From: Rhodovulum euryhalinum
Lineage (GTDB): Bacteria; Pseudomonadota; Alphaproteobacteria; Rhodobacterales; Rhodobacteraceae
Length of the DNA stretch: 64,000 nucleotides
Direction: 5' to 3'
NCBI RefSeq assembly: GCF_004342445.1
Contig: NZ_SLWW01000010.1
Coordinates: 62,001-126,000, forward strand
The position numbers and the translations under genes are program-made. A model generated the notes under the pieces. That model did not search any database, was not told the origin of the DNA, and saw only the letters and a program-made list of their open reading frames with translations. Below, piece after piece: positions 35,164-45,120 of this stretch (positions are counted from its first letter, which is position 1; each line of letters opens with the position of its first letter).

Positions 35164-36435
35164 TCAGGCAGGGGCCGCGCCGCCCGCGGCAGCCGCCCGC
35201 GCATAGCGGCGCAACACGTCCTGGACCGCCTCGATCAGCACGGTTTCGGCATCCTCTGCCGCCTCGGGCAAGCGCGGCAGGAACTGGCGCAGCACCGGCG
35301 CGGGAATCCTGCGCCCGGCAAGGCGGTCCATCAGCGCCCCGACCGCCGCCTGCGCCGCGGGCGCAGGCCAGTAGTACCGGATACGGTCGGACAGGCTGAA
35401 ATGGCGCTGAAGCCATTGCTCGGCCGGCGGTCCGGGATAGTAGGCCGACCAGTGGCCGGGGGCGGCCCGCATCACCGCATCCATCGTCGCCATCAGCCGT
35501 CCCTGCGGCGGGTGCCCGTCCAGCACGTCGGCCACGGCATCAAGCCCGTAGAGCGCCTCGCGCAGCGCAAAGGTCAGCCACGGCCCGACCTTGAGGATGG
35601 CGAACCCGTCCTCGACCAGCGCGGCGAGCGCCGCCTCGGACTGGTAGTCGGTGGAATGTGCCTCGAAGACAAGGCCGGGCAACCGGTGCAGGGTCTGCGA
35701 CAGGGCCTGCGCCCCGGCACGGTCGTAATGCACCACGTCGGCATGGCCGAACTCGACCCCGGGCTGCACGACCAGCGCGATCACCCGGCCAAAGGCGTCA
35801 TCGAGCCCCCGCGCGGCAAAGGCGTGGCGGTGCACCTCGTGGGTGCGCAGGACCGCGGCGGGTTCGGTGACCTGCAGATGGTCCAGCGCGTCGACCGCAC
35901 CGCCCGGGACGGGCACCTCGGTGCCGATGACATAGACCGGCGCGAGCGTACCCGCCCGATGCGCCTCGGCCCGCGCGGCCAGCCGCGCCGCGCGCTCGGC
36001 CGTCAGCGCGTCGGACAGCGCCGGCGGCTCGCCCTTGCAGCCCATCGAGGTGTCGAGATGCAGCTTGCTGAAGCCCGCCGCCGCATAGGCCGCTACCATC
36101 GCCTCGGCCCGGGCCATCGCATCATCGGCGGGCAGGTGCTTCCACGGGTTCGGGCCAAGGTGGTCGCCGCCGAGGATCAGCCGCGTGCCGTCGAACCCGG
36201 CGGCCCCGGCGATGGCCTCGACGAAGCGGCGGAAATCGGCGGGCGTCATGCCGGTATAGCCGCCCTCCTGATTCACCTGGTTGCAGGTGGCCTCGATCAG
36301 CGCGGGCCGATCCAGGTCACGCGCCAGCCGCAGCGCGGCCTCGATCACCAGCGGATGGGCCGAGCAGACCGAGGGGATGCCGCAAGGGCGGCCCGCGTGA
36401 AACGCCCGGGCGATGTCGAGAAGGGGGTGCCGCAT
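35164..36435 (-). CDS. GatZ/KbaZ-like protein, probable D-tagatose-6-phosphate 4-epimerase
   Basis: 423 aa of the D-tagatose-1,6-bisphosphate aldolase non-catalytic subunit family: IPSVCSAHPLVIEAALR, CNQVNQEGGYTGMTP, LILGGDHLGPNPWKHLP, KLHLDTSMGCKGEPP, VIGTEVPVPGG and ILKVGPWLTFALREALY. No GatY/KbaY catalytic partner is present in the window. In Agrobacterium a stand-alone homologue was shown to be D-tagatose-6-phosphate 4-epimerase in galactitol/altritol catabolism, which fits the neighbouring PfkB kinase and polyol operon. The ATG overlaps the kinase stop by one base. Confidence 0.85.
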   Translation of the reverse strand: MRHPLLDIARAFHAGRPCGIPSVCSAHPLVIEAALRLARDLDRPALIEATCNQVNQEGGYTGMTPADFRRFVEAIAGAAGFDGTRLILGGDHLGPNPWKHLPADDAMARAEAMVAAYAAAGFSKLHLDTSMGCKGEPPALSDALTAERAARLAARAEAHRAGTLAPVYVIGTEVPVPGGAVDALDHLQVTEPAAVLRTHEVHRHAFAARGLDDAFGRVIALVVQPGVEFGHADVVHYDRAGAQALSQTLHRLPGLVFEAHSTDYQSEAALAALVEDGFAILKVGPWLTFALREALYGLDAVADVLDGHPPQGRLMATMDAVMRAAPGHWSAYYPGPPAEQWLQRHFSLSDRIRYYWPAPAAQAAVGALMDRLAGRRIPAPVLRQFLPRLPEAAEDAETVLIEAVQDVLRRYARAAAAGGAAPA

Positions 36436-37382
36436 CAGGACGCCCCCCGATGCGGGCCGGCCAGCGCGTGCAGGCTGGCCAGGTCGGACACGCCCTCCAT
36501 CGGCCCGCGCCGTGTGACCGCCATCGCCCCGGCCGCGGCGGCAAGCGCCAGCGCCTCGGCAGGCGCCGCCCCGCGCAGCCAGAGCGCGGCAAAGGTGGCG
36601 CCAAAGCAATCCCCTGCCCCGGTCGGGTCGATCTCGTCCACCGGGAAGGCCGGGCACCAGAGACTGCCCCCGGTGTCGTGATGGCGGGCCCCCGCGGCGC
36701 CCTGCTTGTGAACGACGGTGCGGATGCCGTCGGCCAGCAGCTCGCGCACCGCATCCTCGGGGTGCTGCGCGCGGGTCAGCAGGGTCAGTTCGTCGCCGCT
36801 GGGCAGGTAGAGGTCGGTCAGCGCCAGCACCCGCTCCATCGCGTCGCGCAGGCCGGGGGCATCCAGGATCTCGGGCCGCAGGTTCGGGTCGAACGAGACC
36901 GTGCCGCCCCGCCCCCGGACCGCCGCCGCCGTTTCCAGGTTGAGGGCGATGAGTTCCGGGCTCGACAGCGACGAGCCCATCACGTGCAGGTGTTCGGCGG
37001 CGTCCAGAACCTTGCGGACCGCATCGGACATCGGGATCCGGCCGCAGGCGGCGTGGCGGATGTTGAAGACGAAATCGCGCCCGCCATCCGGGCGATAGCG
37101 CACGAAGGCCGTGCCGGTGGGCCGGTCGGGATCGACGGCGATGGCCGAGATGTCGACGCCGTCACGGGCCAGCCTGTCGGTGTTCACCCGCCCGAAATCA
37201 TCGTCGCCCACGGCCGAGACGATGGCCACGGGCTGGCCCAGCCGCGCCGCCTGCCCGGCAAAGATCGCGGGCGCGCCCGAGGGGAAAGGCCCTGTCAGCG
37301 GGATCGGTTCGCGGAACCCGTCGCCGGGCGTGTCGGCCATGATCTCGACGAGGATCTCGCCGATGACGACGATCTTCTTCAT
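36435..37382 (-). CDS. PfkB-family carbohydrate kinase (probable tagatose/fructose kinase)
   Basis: 315 aa. GEILVEIMAD and GGxP-like FPSGAPAIFAGQAARLG form the N-terminal PfkB pattern. The C-terminal signature is DEIDPTGAGDCFGATFAALWL with the catalytic base Asp. ATG 37382 follows GGGGGAAAAG. First gene of a kinase-epimerase operon facing the LacI regulator. With the downstream GatZ-like protein, it most likely phosphorylates D-tagatose, or D-fructose from sorbitol/mannitol; R. sphaeroides has frk in the corresponding regulon. Confidence 0.88.
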   Translation of the reverse strand: MKKIVVIGEILVEIMADTPGDGFREPIPLTGPFPSGAPAIFAGQAARLGQPVAIVSAVGDDDFGRVNTDRLARDGVDISAIAVDPDRPTGTAFVRYRPDGGRDFVFNIRHAACGRIPMSDAVRKVLDAAEHLHVMGSSLSSPELIALNLETAAAVRGRGGTVSFDPNLRPEILDAPGLRDAMERVLALTDLYLPSGDELTLLTRAQHPEDAVRELLADGIRTVVHKQGAAGARHHDTGGSLWCPAFPVDEIDPTGAGDCFGATFAALWLRGAAPAEALALAAAAGAMAVTRRGPMEGVSDLASLHALAGPHRGAS

Positions 37383-37444
37383 CTTTTCCCCCGTCGCATG
37401 GCGGCCGCGGCAATCCCTTGACCGGTGCCACCCGCCCCCCATAG

Positions 37445-37473
37445 TGTCAAGGAATTATTTTACGCGCGCCAAT
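37445..37473 (-). promoter_or_regulatory. Operator and -35 block before the kinase-epimerase operon
   Basis: On the minus strand, TTGGCGCGCGTAAA (37472-37459) is followed after eight bases (ATAATTCC) by TTGACA (37450-37445). The same arrangement precedes smoE: TTGACGCGCGTAAA then TAATTAA and TTGACT. The near-palindromic TTKRCGCGCGTAAA core, present at both arms flanking the regulator gene, is a good candidate LacI-family operator. Confidence 0.65.
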
Positions 37474-37548
37474 TTCTCTGATGAGTCCCGGGCCAGAAAC
37501 CGCGTGGACGACGGAGGCTTGGGCCGCAGGCGGGCCGGAGACCGGGAC

Positions 37549-38577
37549 ATGGACGGACACAAGATCAGGAACATGGAGGAGTTCGCCGCGCTCAGCGGGA
37601 TTTCCCGGCCGACCGTGTCGAAATACTTCAACGACCCGAACAGCGTGCGGCCCTCGACCCGCAAGCGGATCGAGACGGCGCTGGAACGCTATGACTACCG
37701 CCCGAACATCTACGCGGTGAACCAGAACCGGCGCCTGACCAAGAATATCGGCATCGTGGTGCCCTATCTCGCCGACCCGTTCTTCGCCGAGATCGCCCGC
37801 ACGATCGAGCGGCGCTGCCTCGACGCGGGGTTCTGGCCGATCCTGTTCAGCGCCCATGGCGACCAGGGGGTCGAGAACAACATTCTCGACAGCCTGCGCT
37901 CGCTGCGGCCGGCGGGCGTGCTGCTGGCGCCGCTCGGCCGCGCGTCGGACCGCAAGGCGGTAGAACTCTTCTGCCGTGACGTGCCGACAGTCCTGTTCGA
38001 CAGCGAGATCGAAGGCATCGGCGAAGCCTTTGTCGGATCGGACAATTCCCAGAGCATCGGCATGATCGTCGAGTATCTCTGCCGGACCGGAGAGCCGCCC
38101 TGCTTCTTCGAGATGCCACCGGTGAACCCCAATGCCAACAAGCGGCGGCGGGCCTATGTCCAGGCGATGGAGCGGCTGGGCCACACGCCCCACGTGATCC
38201 ACGTGAACGGCTCGGGCTGGAATTTCGAGGAAGTGGGCCATTCCGAAGGCAAGCGGGTGATCGAAGCGGGCGGCCTGCCGTCCGACACTCTGCTTTGCAG
38301 CAACGACCGGCTGGCGATCGGGCTGCTGGCGGCGGCCTATGAAAAGGGGCTGCGGGTCGGGCACGGCCCGGGCTGCGCGCTGCGGATCGCAGGCCATGAC
38401 GACCACCCCTTCTCGCGCTACACCTGCCCGCCGCTGACCACGGTTTCGCAGAACTACGATGCCATCGCCGGGCACAGCGTCGAGACGCTGTTCCGGCTGA
38501 TCGAGGCGGGTGGCAAGGCCAAGGCGCGCGAGACGACGCTGTTCGAGGGCAGGCTGGTGATGCGCTTGTCCGCCTGA
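37549..38577 (+). CDS. LacI-family transcriptional regulator of the polyol regulon
   Basis: 342 aa. The N-terminal helix-turn-helix (residues 6-50) reads MEEFAALSGISRPTVSKYFN and is followed by the hinge and periplasmic-binding-like effector domain (NIGIVVPYLADPFFAEIARTIE, LCSNDRLAIGLLAAAYEKG). ATG 37549 is preceded by CCGGAGACC. Placed between the divergent kinase operon and the transporter/dehydrogenase operon, it probably controls both through the paired sites at 37459-37472 and 38617-38630, and responds to the imported polyol or its ketose. Confidence 0.92.
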   Translation: MDGHKIRNMEEFAALSGISRPTVSKYFNDPNSVRPSTRKRIETALERYDYRPNIYAVNQNRRLTKNIGIVVPYLADPFFAEIARTIERRCLDAGFWPILFSAHGDQGVENNILDSLRSLRPAGVLLAPLGRASDRKAVELFCRDVPTVLFDSEIEGIGEAFVGSDNSQSIGMIVEYLCRTGEPPCFFEMPPVNPNANKRRRAYVQAMERLGHTPHVIHVNGSGWNFEEVGHSEGKRVIEAGGLPSDTLLCSNDRLAIGLLAAAYEKGLRVGHGPGCALRIAGHDDHPFSRYTCPPLTTVSQNYDAIAGHSVETLFRLIEAGGKAKARETTLFEGRLVMRLSA

Positions 38578-38614
38578 GGCGCAGGCGTCCCGCCCAAAAA
38601 ATCGGCTTATCTGA

Positions 38615-38666
38615 ATTTGACGCGCGTAAATAATTAATTGACTCACGCGGGAATTGGACCTTAGCT
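38615..38666 (+). promoter_or_regulatory. Operator and promoter before smoE
   Basis: TTGACGCGCGTAAA (38617-38630) is the second copy of the putative LacI-family operator. TTGACT (38638-38643) and TTAGCT (38661-38666), 17 bp apart, are a possible weak -35/-10. The operator abuts the -35 on its upstream side, as in the other arm. Confidence 0.6.
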
Positions 38667-38704
38667 GCCCGAGGACCATCCAGAACACGAGAGGGAGGAG
38701 TCGG

Positions 38705-40018
38705 ATGCGCCTGAGAAATGCCACGGTCGCGGCAACCGCGATCGCCCTGGTCACCGGCGGCAGCGCCGTGGCCGAGGACCTGACCATCGCCACGGTGAAC
38801 AACTCTGACATGATCATCATGCAGAAGCTGTCGCCGCAGTGGGAGGAAGCCACCGGCCACACGCTGAACTGGGTCGTGCTTGAGGAAAACGTCCTGCGCC
38901 AGCGCGTGACCACCGACATCGCCACCAAGGGCGGATCGTTCGACATCGTCACCATCGGCGCCTACGAGGCCCCTATCTGGGGCAAGCAGGGCTGGCTGAA
39001 CGCACTCGACGACCTGGGCGATGCCTACGACTACGCCGACATCTTCGAGCCGGTGCGCAACGGCCTGTCGGCCGACGGCACGCTTTACGCCGTGCCGTTC
39101 TATGCCGAAAGCTCGTTCACCTTCTACCGCACCGACCTGTTCGAGAAGGCGGGCCTGGAAAAGCCCGCCGAGCAGATCACCTATGACCAGTTCGCCGAGA
39201 TGGTCGCGCAACTGCACGATCCCGAGAACGGCGTCTATGGCACCTGCCAGCGCGGCAAGGCGGGCTGGGGCGAGAACATGGCCTTCGTCGGCCCGATGGT
39301 GAACGCCTTCGGCGGGCGCTGGTTCGACATGGAGTGGAACCCGACCATCGACAGCCCCGAATGGAAGGCGGCCATCACCTATTACGTCGACCTGATGAAC
39401 AACTACGGCCCGCCGGGTGCGTCCTCGAACGGGCACAACGAGAACCGGGCGCTGTTTGCGGACGGCAAGTGCGCGACCTGGGTCGATGCGACCTCGGCGG
39501 CGGGCTACATCTTCAATCCGAACGAAAGCTCGGTGGCGGACAAGACCGACTTCTTCCAGGCGCCCAAGCAGGTGACCGACAAGGGAACCGGCTGGTTCTG
39601 GGCCTGGGCGCTGGCGGTGCCGTCCTCTTCGACCAAGGTGGACGCGGCCAAGGAGTTCCTGGCCTGGGCGACCTCCAAGGACTACGTGACCCTTGTCGGC
39701 GAAAGCGAAGGCTGGGTCGCCGCGCCTCCGGGCACGCGGAAATCGACCTACGAGAACGCCGCCTATGTCGAGGCCGCGCCTTTCGCCAAGACCGTCGAGA
39801 CCTCGATCCTCGCCGCCAACCCGGCCGATCCGACCAAGGACCCGGTGCCCTATACCGGCATCCAGTTCGTCGCGATCCCCGAGTTTCAGGGTATCGGCAA
39901 CTATGTCGGCCAGCAGATCGCCGCGGCGCTGGCCGGTCAGCAGAGTGTCGATCAGGCACTGGCCAACAGCCAGACCTTCGCCGTGCGCGAGATGACGAAG
40001 GCCGGTTACATCAAGTAA
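38705..40018 (+). CDS. smoE: Polyol ABC transporter substrate-binding protein
   Basis: 437 aa with signal peptide (MRLRNATVAATAIALVTGGSAVAED). Family 1 sugar-binding fold: LTIATVNNSDMIIMQKLSP, FDIVTIGAYEAPIWGKQGWL, FYAESSFTFYRTDLFEKAGL, CATWVDATSAAGY, and PYTGIQFVAIPEFQGIG. It closely resembles SmoE, which captures sorbitol/mannitol in the periplasm of Rhodobacter. AGAGGGAGGAG lies before the ATG. First gene of the operon. Galactitol or another hexitol remain possible ligands given the GatZ-like gene. Confidence 0.92.
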   Translation: MRLRNATVAATAIALVTGGSAVAEDLTIATVNNSDMIIMQKLSPQWEEATGHTLNWVVLEENVLRQRVTTDIATKGGSFDIVTIGAYEAPIWGKQGWLNALDDLGDAYDYADIFEPVRNGLSADGTLYAVPFYAESSFTFYRTDLFEKAGLEKPAEQITYDQFAEMVAQLHDPENGVYGTCQRGKAGWGENMAFVGPMVNAFGGRWFDMEWNPTIDSPEWKAAITYYVDLMNNYGPPGASSNGHNENRALFADGKCATWVDATSAAGYIFNPNESSVADKTDFFQAPKQVTDKGTGWFWAWALAVPSSSTKVDAAKEFLAWATSKDYVTLVGESEGWVAAPPGTRKSTYENAAYVEAAPFAKTVETSILAANPADPTKDPVPYTGIQFVAIPEFQGIGNYVGQQIAAALAGQQSVDQALANSQTFAVREMTKAGYIK

Positions 40019-40029
40019 CCTCCTCCCGG

Positions 40030-40060
40030 GGGCGGGCCTGCGCGGTGCGCGGGCCCGCCC
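40030..40060 (+). terminator. Attenuator-type hairpin between smoE and smoF
   Basis: GGGCGGGCCTGCGC (40030-40043) pairs with GCGCGGGCCCGCCC (40047-40060) with one wobble and a 3-nt loop, 11 bp after the smoE stop. No long T-run. Such hairpins after binding-protein genes commonly keep binding-protein mRNA in excess over permease mRNA. Confidence 0.65.
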
Positions 40061-40151
40061 ATTTCCCGGATTTTCGTGATAGTCTTGCCCCAAGGGCCTT
40101 TTTCAGGGCCCCGCCGTCAGTAAGTCCGCAGGGACTTTCCGGAGGAAACGC

Positions 40152-41024
40152 ATGGCGACCAAAGCCTCCCGCGCCGCCGCCCGGCTGATGATCTCTCCGG
40201 CCGTATTGCTGCTGCTGGGCTGGATGATCGTGCCGCTCAGCCTGACGGTCTATTTCTCGTTCCTGCGCTACAACCTGCTGATGCCGGGCGACAATCCCTT
40301 CGTCGGCTGGGAGAACTACCAGTGGTTCGTCACCGACACCAGTTTCACCGCGGCGATGGTCAACACGCTTCTGCTGGTGGGGGGCGTCCTGCTGATCACG
40401 GTGCTGGGCGGCATCCTGTTCGCGCTGCTGCTGGATCAGCCGATGTGGGGACAGGGGGTGATCCGGATCATGGTGATCGCGCCCTTCTTCGTGATGCCGA
40501 CGGTATCGGGGCTGGTGTGGAAGAACATGTTCATGAACCCGGTGAACGGCATCTTCGGACATATCGCCCAGGGGCTGGGCATGGCGCCCATCGACTTCTT
40601 CAGCCAGGTCCCGCTGTTGTCGATCATCGGTATCGTCAGCTGGCAATGGCTGCCCTTCGCCACGCTGATCCTGCTGACCGCGCTGCAATCGCTGGACCAG
40701 GAACAACTGGAGGCCGCCGAGATGGACGGGGCAAGCTGGCCCGCGCGGTTCTGGTTCATCATGCTGCCGCATCTGGCGCGGGCGATCACCGTGGTGATCC
40801 TGATCCAGACGATCTTCCTGTTGTCGGTCTTTGCCGAGATCCTGGTGACGACGAATGGCGGGCCGGGCACCGCGACCACCAACCTGACCTATCTGATCTA
40901 CGTCTCGTCGCTGCTGCAATACGACGTGGGCATGGGCAGCGCGGGCGGCGTGATCGCGATCATCCTGGCCAATATCGTTGCGATCTTCCTGATGCGGATG
41001 ATCGGCAAGAACCTGGACGCGTGA
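40152..41024 (+). CDS. smoF: Polyol ABC transporter permease
   Basis: 290 aa, six membrane helices. The binding-protein-dependent transport (EAA) motif is EQLEAAEMDGASWPARFWFIMLPHL. RLMISPAVLLLLGWMIVPLSLTVYFSF is the first helix. ATG 40152 follows TTCCGGAGGAAACGC. Partner of SmoG; together they form the inner-membrane channel energised by SmoK. Confidence 0.94.
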   Translation: MATKASRAAARLMISPAVLLLLGWMIVPLSLTVYFSFLRYNLLMPGDNPFVGWENYQWFVTDTSFTAAMVNTLLLVGGVLLITVLGGILFALLLDQPMWGQGVIRIMVIAPFFVMPTVSGLVWKNMFMNPVNGIFGHIAQGLGMAPIDFFSQVPLLSIIGIVSWQWLPFATLILLTALQSLDQEQLEAAEMDGASWPARFWFIMLPHLARAITVVILIQTIFLLSVFAEILVTTNGGPGTATTNLTYLIYVSSLLQYDVGMGSAGGVIAIILANIVAIFLMRMIGKNLDA

Positions 41025-41034
41025 GGAGGCACCC

Positions 41035-41865
41035 ATGGCCCGCGCCACCGCCCCCGCCCGCAAGGCCCTGACCACCGCGATCGCGGGCACGCTGGCCTTC
41101 GTGATGTTCTTTCCGATCCTCTGGATCGTGGTCTTGTCCTTCAAGTCCGAGGTCGACGCGATCCGCGCGCCCCTGCAGGTGCTGTCCTCGGGCTGGACGC
41201 TGGACAGCTATGGCGCGGTGCAGGAGCGGTCGGACTATTTCAAGCATTTCTGGAACTCGGTGATCATCTCTCTCGGCTCCACGTTTCTGGGCCTTCTGGT
41301 CGCAATCCCGGCGGCATGGGCAATGGCCTTCGTGCCCGGCAAGCAGACCAGGAACGTGCTGATGTGGATGCTGTCCACCAAGATGCTGCCGCCGGTGGGC
41401 GTGCTGGTGCCGATCTACCTGCTGTTCATCAATTTCGGCCTTCTGGACACCCGCATCGGCCTGGTCGTCGTGCTGATGCTGATCAACCTGCCGATCATCA
41501 TCTGGATGCTCTACACCTATTTCCGCGAGATCCCGGGCGAGATCCTGGAAGCCGCGCGGATGGACGGCGCGTCCCTGCGCGAAGAGGTGCTCTACGTGCT
41601 GACGCCGATGGCGTTGCCCGGCATCGCCTCGACGATCCTGTTGAACGTCATCCTTGCCTGGAACGAGGCGTTCTGGACGCTGAACCTGACCGCGTCCCGG
41701 GCCGCACCGCTGACCGCCTTCATCGCCAGTTATTCCAGCCCGGAGGGGCTTTTCTACGCCAAGCTCAGCGCGGCCAGCGTCATGGCGATCGCGCCGATCC
41801 TGATCATGGGATGGTTCAGCCAGAAGCAACTGGTCCGCGGCCTGACCTTCGGCGCGGTGAAATAA
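41035..41865 (+). CDS. smoG: Polyol ABC transporter permease
   Basis: 276 aa with six helices. The EAA loop is [44 protein letters not shown] in the first helix and the MalG-like C-terminus [35 protein letters not shown] place it in the MalG group. 10 bp after smoF, 10 bp before smoK. Confidence 0.94.
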   Translation: MARATAPARKALTTAIAGTLAFVMFFPILWIVVLSFKSEVDAIRAPLQVLSSGWTLDSYGAVQERSDYFKHFWNSVIISLGSTFLGLLVAIPAAWAMAFVPGKQTRNVLMWMLSTKMLPPVGVLVPIYLLFINFGLLDTRIGLVVVLMLINLPIIIWMLYTYFREIPGEILEAARMDGASLREEVLYVLTPMALPGIASTILLNVILAWNEAFWTLNLTASRAAPLTAFIASYSSPEGLFYAKLSAASVMAIAPILIMGWFSQKQLVRGLTFGAVK

Positions 41866-41875
41866 GGGGGGAGAG

Positions 41876-42879
<1,004 letters not shown>

Positions 42880-42883
<4 letters not shown>

Positions 42884-43650
42884 CACGGCTTGAGGGAAAG
42901 GTGGCGCTGGTCACCGGCGGCGCGCGCGGCATCGGCCGGGCGATCTGCGCCGCCTATGTGCGCGAGGGCGCCCGGGTCGCGGTGGCCGACCGGCTGGAGG
43001 CCGATGCGCGGGAAACCGCGGCGGCGCTAGGCGGGAACGCGATGGCCGTCGGCATGGACGTGACCGATCTCGGGTCCATTGCCACCGGGGTCAGGGCGGT
43101 CGAGGACGCCTGGGGGGGCATCGACATCCTGGTGAACAATGCCGGCATCTTCAACATGGCCCCGCTTGGGGAAATCACCCCCGAGGATTACCGCCGCCAG
43201 TTCGACGTCAACGTGGGCGGCACCATCTTCGCTGCGCAGGCCGTGGTGCCGGGGATGCGCCGCCGGGGCGGCGGCTGCATCATCAATTTCAGTTCGCAGG
43301 CCGGGCGGCGGGGCGAGCCCAACATCACCATCTACTGTTCCACCAAGGCCGCGGTGATCTCGGTCACCCAGTCGCTGGCGCTGGAACTGGCCAAGGACGG
43401 CATCCGCGTGAACGCCATCGCGCCGGGCGTCATCGACACGCCGATGTGGGACGTGGTCGACGGGCTCTTCGCGAAATACGAGAACCGCGAAAAGGGCGAG
43501 AAGAAGCGGCTGGTGGGCGAGGCGGTGCCGCTGGGCCACATGGGGACGCCCGAGGAAATCGCAGATCCGGCGGTGTTCCTCGCCTCGGACGACGCGCGCT
43601 ACATCACCGCGCAGACGCTGAACGTGGACGGCGGGAACTGGATGAGCTGA
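42880..43650 (+). CDS. smoS: Sorbitol (galactitol/L-iditol) dehydrogenase, SDR family
   Basis: 256 aa, identical in length to R. sphaeroides SmoS/PolS. Cofactor motif [19 protein letters not shown], catalytic Ser-Tyr-Lys as [11 protein letters not shown] and IYCSTKAAV. The C-terminus [17 protein letters not shown] is typical. Oxidises D-sorbitol to D-fructose and galactitol to tagatose with NAD+. Overlaps smoK and mtlK, so tightly coupled. Confidence 0.93.
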
Positions 43651-45116
43651 TGCGCCTGTCAAACGCCACGCTGGGCGACCTGCCCGAGGGCATCACGCGG
43701 CCCACCTATGACCGCTCGGCGCTCACGCCGGGCATCGTCCATATCGGGCTGGGCAATTTCCACCGCGCGCACCAGTCGTGGTACCTGCACCGGCTGATGC
43801 AGCAGGGGCTGGCGCAGGACTGGGCGATCCTTGGCGCGGGTGTGCGGCCCCACGACCGCGCCCAGCGCGAAAAGCTGCTGGCGCAGGATTGCCTGACCAC
43901 GCTGATCGAGCTTGACCCGTCGGGCAAGTCGGCCGAAGTCGTGGGCTCGATGATCGGCTATGTCCCGATCGAGGAGGGCAACGCCCCCCTGATCGCGCAA
44001 ATGGCCGACCCCGCGATCCGCATCGTTTCGCTGACCGTGACCGAGGGCGGCTATTTCCTCGACCCGGTGACCAAGGGCTTCGACGCCGCGCATCCCGACA
44101 TCCGCCACGATGCCGCGAACCCCGACCGCCCGCGCACCGCCTTCGGCGCCATGGTCGCGGCGCTGCGGCTGAGACGCGAGCGCGGCATCGGCCCCTTCAC
44201 CGGGCAATGCTGCGACAACCTTCAGGGCAACGGCGCGATCCTGCGCCAGACGGTGGTGTCGCTTGCGCGGCTCTCGGACCCGGACCTGGCCGATTGGATC
44301 GACGCCAACTGCACCTTCCCGAACTCAATGGTCGACTGCATCGTGCCCGCCACGGGACCCAAGGAACTGGCGCTGGTCCGCGACCTTGGTATCGAGGACG
44401 AGGTGCCGGTCACCCACGAGAACTTCCGCCAATGGGTGATCGAGGACGATTTCTGCGCCGGCCGCCCGGACTGGGACCGCGTGGGCGCCACCTTCTCGGA
44501 CCGGGTGCATGATTTCGAGGTGATGAAAATCCGCATCCTGAACGCGGGCCACCAGGTGATCGCGAACCCGGGCGAGGTGCTGTCGGTCGAGACCATCTCG
44601 GGCTGCATGGCGCATCCCCTGATCCGCGCGCTGTTCGACAAGGTCGAGCGCGAGGAGATCGCGCCCCATGTCCAGCCGGTGCCCGGCATGACACCGGGGG
44701 CCTATGTCGACCTGATCGCGCGGCGGTTTTCCAACCCCGCCATCGTCGACACCACCCGCCGCGTGGCCTTCGACGGCTCGTCCCGGCACACCGGGTTCCT
44801 GTTGCCGATCCTGCGCGACGCGCTGGCCGCGGGCACGCCGGTCGAGGGGCTGGCGCTGGCCGAGGCCACCTGGGCGCGGATGTGCGAGGGCACCCGCGAG
44901 GATGGCAGCGCCATCGCGCCCAACGATCCGTTCTGGGACGATCGGGTACAGGCGGCGCGGGCGGCGCGCACCCGCCCCCGCGCCTGGCTGGAGCAGGCGC
45001 AGATCTACGGCGACCTCAAGGACGCCCCGCGCTTTGCCGAGGCGTTCGAACGCTGGCTGGCGCTGATCCGGGCCGAGGGGATGGCGGCGGCGATCCGCCG
45101 TTACGTCGAGGGCTGA
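43650..45116 (+). CDS. mtlK: Mannitol 2-dehydrogenase
   Basis: 488 aa, long-chain polyol dehydrogenase. PGIVHIGLGNFHRAHQSWYLHRL is the family NAD-binding start. The catalytic Lys/Asn/His motif is EVMKIRILNAGHQVIANPGE. Oxidises D-mannitol to D-fructose and also D-arabinitol. Starts at ATG 43650, sharing its A with the smoS TGA. Confidence 0.94.
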   Translation: MRLSNATLGDLPEGITRPTYDRSALTPGIVHIGLGNFHRAHQSWYLHRLMQQGLAQDWAILGAGVRPHDRAQREKLLAQDCLTTLIELDPSGKSAEVVGSMIGYVPIEEGNAPLIAQMADPAIRIVSLTVTEGGYFLDPVTKGFDAAHPDIRHDAANPDRPRTAFGAMVAALRLRRERGIGPFTGQCCDNLQGNGAILRQTVVSLARLSDPDLADWIDANCTFPNSMVDCIVPATGPKELALVRDLGIEDEVPVTHENFRQWVIEDDFCAGRPDWDRVGATFSDRVHDFEVMKIRILNAGHQVIANPGEVLSVETISGCMAHPLIRALFDKVEREEIAPHVQPVPGMTPGAYVDLIARRFSNPAIVDTTRRVAFDGSSRHTGFLLPILRDALAAGTPVEGLALAEATWARMCEGTREDGSAIAPNDPFWDDRVQAARAARTRPRAWLEQAQIYGDLKDAPRFAEAFERWLALIRAEGMAAAIRRYVEG

Positions 45117-45120
45117 GGCG

